Shown here: one piece after another, positions 60,601 through 64,000 of the stretch | How the letters are laid out: every line of letters begins with the position of its first letter | How positions within the stretch are numbered: the stretch's first letter is position 1 | NCBI RefSeq assembly: GCF_020782875.1 | Contig: NZ_JAJGBN010000005.1 | Coordinates: 186,001 to 250,000 of the forward strand | Direction of reading: 5' to 3' | DNA length: 64,000 nucleotides | Origin: Allomuricauda sp. M10 | Lineage (GTDB): Bacteria > Bacteroidota > Bacteroidia > Flavobacteriales > Flavobacteriaceae | Notes under the pieces: generated by a model | Databases searched by the model: none | What the model was told of the DNA's origin: nothing | Seen by the model: only the letters and a program-made list of their open reading frames with translations | Program-made: the position numbers and the translations under genes

Positions 60601-60781
60601 TAGGGATACACAATTATAATACTTACCCTATTTTATCGGAAAACCTAGGGAATCTTGATTTTAAGGTTTTGAACAAAACCTAATCGGGAAATCCTTCCAA
60701 ATACTAGGGAAACTTAATCTATGATGTTGTAGCTCCTTTAGAGGAACTTTGCATTGTCAAATAAAAATAAGATTGAGTATA

Positions 60782-61099
60782 ATGAAAACAATTGAAAGCA
60801 TTAAGGACTATGAAGCCTTGCTAGACCAGAAAAAACCGATATTATTGGATTTTTACGCAGATTGGTGCGGACCATGTCAATCACTTTTACCTACCGTGGA
60901 AAAATTATCAAAAGTGTATGAGGATCGTATCGAGATCCAAAAAGTGAATGTGGACAACAACCAGGAATTGGCGGCCAAATTTGGAGTGAGAAGTATTCCT
61001 GCCCTATTTTTTATTAAGGATTCCGAAGTTGTCGATAAGGCAGTAGGGGTCCAACCAATAGCAGTATTGGTTGAAAAATTGGAATCCCTTTTGAAATAA
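60782..61099 (+). CDS. trxA: Thioredoxin
   Basis: 105 residues from ATG 60782 (the frame to 60749 is not plausible). Active site WCGPC with Cys29 and Cys32, buried Asp23 (LLDFYADW), cis-Pro in SIPALFF. Standard cytoplasmic thioredoxin. Stand-alone gene ended by a perfect 14-bp hairpin. Confidence 0.95.
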   Translation: MKTIESIKDYEALLDQKKPILLDFYADWCGPCQSLLPTVEKLSKVYEDRIEIQKVNVDNNQELAAKFGVRSIPALFFIKDSEVVDKAVGVQPIAVLVEKLESLLK

Positions 61100-61127
61100 C
61101 CAAGGCACAATGCTGAGGATATGAATT

Positions 61128-61159
61128 AAAATGCCGATTGATACTTCAATCGGCATTTT
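61128..61159. terminator. Bidirectional terminator after thioredoxin
   Basis: 14-bp perfect stem beginning AAAATGCCGATTG with 4-nt loop. T-rich on both sides, so it can serve thioredoxin. Confidence 0.85.
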
Positions 61160-61262
61160 GACTTTATTTTCAATTTACCTGATTCAAAAGTTTTTCCAAA
61201 ATTGTCGCAAGGATTAATCTTGGTTACCCCGAATTCCTGGGACAATGTAAGGTTGACCGGAA

Positions 61263-61997
61263 TTACTTTTGTAAAGATTGTTTGAATTCTTGTGTGGTAT
61301 AAACATGGCTGGCAACGAATCTATAGTTTATTTCAGCAGCTACATTTCCATCGTAACCTGGTACCACGGCCGAAGCAGTGGCATCAACCACGACAGCTAC
61401 CTCAAAACCATCCTCAAGCAGTTCCCTCAAATGTGATTCCACACATAGGTTGCCTGACATTCCTGCCAAGACCACCTTATCAATTTTTTGCTTTCTCAAT
61501 TGAAGGCTGAGGTCATTCTGTTCAGGGCCATAAACTTTGTGCGGCCCGACAACGGTCACAAAGTCCTTTTCGATATATTTTTTATATCTAGGAAGCCAGT
61601 CCGCTCCCGAACCCTCAAATCCCTTTTTATTAAGTTGATCTCCCCGGTCGAACATACCAATGTCATGCATCAGTTTTTCAAGGGCACCCTCGAATTTCCA
61701 ACGATGATCGTGCTCGTAATAGTAATGGGGCGAAATAAATACCTTTATTCCATTGGCTTCTGCCAATTGGAACAAAGTCTCCAGGTTTTCCACTGTCCTG
61801 TTCTTGGTAACGCTCTCACCAATGACTCCCCAAGTTACTCCATCGGGACTTAGAAAATCGTTTTGCGGGTCGGTGATTACAATGGCGGTCATACCATCTA
61901 CCATGAATCCGGGATCTGGTATTTGTGCATGGAGCTCAGTTGATCCTCCGATCAGGATTGCCATGAAAGGCAAAAATCTAAAAATAGTAGTTTTCAT
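61263..61997 (-). CDS. Exported cysteine hydrolase (isochorismatase family)
   Basis: 244 residues: signal peptide (IFRFLPFMAILIGGSTELHA), then an isochorismatase-like domain with catalytic Asp in IVITDPQNDF, a Lys candidate in VVGPHK, and nucleophile Cys in GMSGNLCVESH. Most family members are cytoplasmic, so export is unusual. The reaction (amidase or similar) is not fixed. Confidence 0.88.
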   Translation of the reverse strand: MKTTIFRFLPFMAILIGGSTELHAQIPDPGFMVDGMTAIVITDPQNDFLSPDGVTWGVIGESVTKNRTVENLETLFQLAEANGIKVFISPHYYYEHDHRWKFEGALEKLMHDIGMFDRGDQLNKKGFEGSGADWLPRYKKYIEKDFVTVVGPHKVYGPEQNDLSLQLRKQKIDKVVLAGMSGNLCVESHLRELLEDGFEVAVVVDATASAVVPGYDGNVAAEINYRFVASHVYTTQEFKQSLQK

Positions 61998-62115
61998 AAT
62001 TATAAAGTATTAGAAATATAGATTACGGTTTTAAGGTTTCATTTTATCCATGTTGCTGGATAAGGTCGGCTAGCACGCAATGGGTCGAAAGGTTGTACAA
62101 GACATGGAGATGCCT

Positions 62116-62274
62116 TCAAATGAACAATCCCCTGTTATCATTGGTGAAATCCAAATGCTCTTGACTTTCAGTATCACTTCCTTTTTTATCGATGGTCGGG
62201 CAATTGGTCGATTCAACAAGGTTTTGGAAGGACAACAACTGTGATTTGACTTGGCGTATGATGCTCATGTTCAT
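62116..62274 (-). CDS. Possible 52-residue protein
   Basis: ATG at 62274, TGA at 62116. Sequence MNMSIIRQVKSQLLSFQNLV followed by a polar tail (SDTESQEHLDF). No family known. Sits in the 357-bp gap between the AraC gene and the hydrolase, in the same direction. Confidence 0.3.
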   Translation of the reverse strand: MNMSIIRQVKSQLLSFQNLVESTNCPTIDKKGSDTESQEHLDFTNDNRGLFI

Positions 62275-62354
62275 TTTTTATTGGATTGATGTTTTATTTT
62301 TTGGATTCACCTAAATCAAAGGGCAACGACAATAGTTAGGAAACTGGTTTTCTC

Positions 62355-63140
62355 CTATGTTGCAAATTGCATATTGGCTTGGAAGGCTTTTCTGAACTTT
62401 AGCGGGGGAATCCCGAAATTGGATTTGAACAACTGGGAAAAATGGCTTGGATTCTCACATCCCACGCCCATCCCGACCTGGATAACACTTTCATCCGTTG
62501 AAAGAAGCAACTTTTTGGCTTCTTCCAGCTTGAGCCTGGTCACGAATTGGTGTGGTGTTTCACCCGTGGTCTTTTTGAAGACCCTTATAAAATGATGTAC
62601 ACTTAGTTCGACAAGCATGGCCAGTTCAGAGGTTTGTACCGGACGGTCCATATGCTGTTGGACATATCTCCGGATCTTTTGAAGTTGAAACGGACTTATT
62701 CCCATTTTCAAATCGGTGTTGATTTCCATTTGCATACAATATCTTTTCACCAAATAATCTCCCATGGTGATGATCATATTTTCCAAATAGGACATATCCC
62801 CGCTTCCACACATCAACAATTCTTGAATCAGATATAGCGCCAATTGATTGCTCAATGGACTATCCAAAATGGGTTTGGGACAAAATGTGTTTTTCTCCAT
62901 ACTCGATCCTAGGGTACCGAACGCACCATTGCAGATGCCAAGGATCAAGGGTTTGTCGGGATTGAAATCCGGAGTTGGTCGAAGGGCAAATATGAATTCA
63001 AATACGTTCTCGGAAGCTTGACCGGCATTGGGACTGTCCAAGTCGCGCATCAAAAACAAAATGATGGGTGATTTGTGGATTTGGGACCGTACCTCCTCTT
63101 TTTGAACACGATATTTATCAATTTGGATCAGATATTTCAT
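62355..63140 (-). CDS. AraC-family transcriptional regulator
   Basis: 261 residues: an unrecognised N-terminal domain (to about 155) and C-terminal AraC HTH (SELAMLVELSVHHFIRVFKK, SVIQVGMGVGCENPSHFSQL). Upstream of the exported hydrolase in the same direction, with the 357-bp gap between. Confidence 0.92.
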   Translation of the reverse strand: MKYLIQIDKYRVQKEEVRSQIHKSPIILFLMRDLDSPNAGQASENVFEFIFALRPTPDFNPDKPLILGICNGAFGTLGSSMEKNTFCPKPILDSPLSNQLALYLIQELLMCGSGDMSYLENMIITMGDYLVKRYCMQMEINTDLKMGISPFQLQKIRRYVQQHMDRPVQTSELAMLVELSVHHFIRVFKKTTGETPHQFVTRLKLEEAKKLLLSTDESVIQVGMGVGCENPSHFSQLFKSNFGIPPLKFRKAFQANMQFAT

Positions 63141-63409
63141 GGCTTTAATTTTAAAAGGTTAGTTATTAGAATGCTTCACAATTGGCCTACATATGATTTC
63201 ATAATGTTTGCACTTGTTGTGTTGCCGGTTATAGGCTTCTCGGTATGGGACCTGCAGCTTCCCATTTGATTCAAGCCAAAAGTAATGGAGGGATTTTGAG
63301 GCGGCCAGTTGGAATTTCCCAATGGACACAGTTTTCTTATCAATGCACCATTTTTAGCCAAAACTTGGCTTAAAACGAAACTGGACGATTCGACTTGATC
63401 GAATTTATC

Positions 63410-63440
63410 TTCTTAACGTAGCCGTTTCATTTCTTAACGT
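63410..63440. promoter_or_regulatory. 21-bp-spaced direct repeats
   Basis: TTCTTAACGT at 63410-63419 and 63431-63440, perfect copies two helical turns apart, 50 bp ahead of the plus-strand ORF and 270 bp from the AraC start. Same spacing as the AraC-type repeats at 45174. The rest of the 63141-63489 gap has only a small AGCCAA/TTGGCT hairpin at 63356. Confidence 0.55.
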
Positions 63441-63489
63441 GACAGCCAATCACGTAGAAATGAGTAAATTGTAATCCAATTCGTGCCTC

Positions 63490-64000
63490 ATGATACACTT
63501 GACAATAAAAGATGTGGACCTTCGGGTCAATTTGCTCGATAACGTTGGTATTGTAGAAGAGGAATCTAATGGAAGAATGGATCTGGATAAAAGGCCCTAT
63601 TTGGCAGACCCCAATTTTCTTAATGACATGTCCATCCGGACCATTGGATCCGTCAGTTCGTCAAAGGTAGTCTATGAGGTTCCTTTCCTGAAAAAGGTCA
63701 ATCCAGTCCCACCAAAGACGAGAATTGATTTTGAGGTCTTTCTAGATAAATCAATTCAATTGACGAAAACCATCTTGCAGGTACACGAAGCCAACTACTG
63801 TTTCGGTATTCTTAGAAATGATAGGGTTTGGAGCGGCAACAATGGGGAGTTGATCGTTTTGGGCATTACTTTGCTACAGAAAAGCTATGCCAAAAGAGAC
63901 CTGACCATTTACCAGGAAAATGATTTTCATTTTCTTGCCCCTGAATTCAGTAGGCGTAGCAATAAATTACCCGATAAAAGATCTGATCTATATGGCTTGG
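63490..64000 (+). CDS. Unrecognised ORF, 3' cut by window edge
   Basis: ATG 63490, open to the end (170 codons seen). MIHLTIKDVDLRVNLLDNVG, later FEVFLDKSIQLTKTILQVHE, NYCFGILRNDRVWSGNNGEL. No signal peptide or membrane segment in the part seen. No family recognised. Confidence 0.6.
   Translation, partial: MIHLTIKDVDLRVNLLDNVGIVEEESNGRMDLDKRPYLADPNFLNDMSIRTIGSVSSSKVVYEVPFLKKVNPVPPKTRIDFEVFLDKSIQLTKTILQVHEANYCFGILRNDRVWSGNNGELIVLGITLLQKSYAKRDLTIYQENDFHFLAPEFSRRSNKLPDKRSDLYGL

Noticed and set aside
1..64000. CRISPR arrays, rRNA, prophage, intact IS elements
   Set aside because: No regularly spaced repeats of 25-40 bp, no rRNA-like stretch and no intact transposase or integrase were found.

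Overview
The window looks like a chromosomal segment of a marine-type member of the Flavobacteriaceae (Bacteroidota). The reasons are Sec-exported lipoprotein NosZ, TonB receptors paired with a DUF4249-type lipoprotein, SusC-style carboxypeptidase-regulatory N-termini, many SPII lipoproteins, Bacteroidota-type -7 boxes (TAnnTTTG) in front of several genes, and few strong Shine-Dalgarno sequences. Genus cannot be fixed from the sequence alone.

1-9.4 kb is a copper and nitrous-oxide respiration locus. On the minus strand lie cytochrome c, a fasciclin lipoprotein, clade II nosZ, a membrane protein, nosL, a cupin, a CopD-like membrane protein and the start of nosD, which runs off the left edge. 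A divergent Rrf2-type regulator with three cysteines sits upstream. A second minus-strand operon follows: a small Cys-rich protein, a TonB receptor with the CxxxM...HxM copper site of OprC/NosA, and a Met/His/Cys lipoprotein. The two operons share a 37-bp block (34/37 identical), each copy exactly 22 bp from an identical TACATTTG -7 box, so they are very probably co-induced.

9.5-18.3 kb (plus strand) holds a histidine kinase and a sigma-54-type (GAFTGA) response regulator. Two GreA/GreB-C-terminal-like proteins, small unknowns, a membrane 4-helix sensor-like protein, glutamate dehydrogenase and a SulP transporter follow. 18.4-19.3 kb is a graveyard: a truncated DUF5706 (Pycsar-effector-like) 3' end abuts a shattered MobA-type relaxase.

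19.4-27.2 kb has a LytTR response regulator and TPR sensor kinase, diverging from a lipoprotein gene and four tandem paralogous exported proteins of unknown function. 27.4-35.1 kb is a TetR-TolC-HlyD-ABC efflux operon with a palindromic operator in front.

36.3-60.0 kb is bracketed by two direct copies of a 54-bp sequence (49/54 identical). Pseudogene fragments lie beside both copies. Inside are many small regulator/enzyme units (HxlR, three TetR, Fur, AraC with NmrA/SDR oxidoreductases, alpha/beta hydrolase, methyltransferase, thioredoxin-reductase-like protein), several with visible operators. Next comes a probable envelope-lipid cluster (PEtN transferase, two PAP2 phosphatases, GT9, a TonB-type barrel), a TonB receptor/DUF4249 pair and a membrane AraC regulator. 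60.8-64 kb carries thioredoxin, an exported isochorismatase-like hydrolase, an AraC regulator and an unrecognised ORF cut by the right edge. No rRNA, convincing tRNA, CRISPR array or intact transposase was seen.
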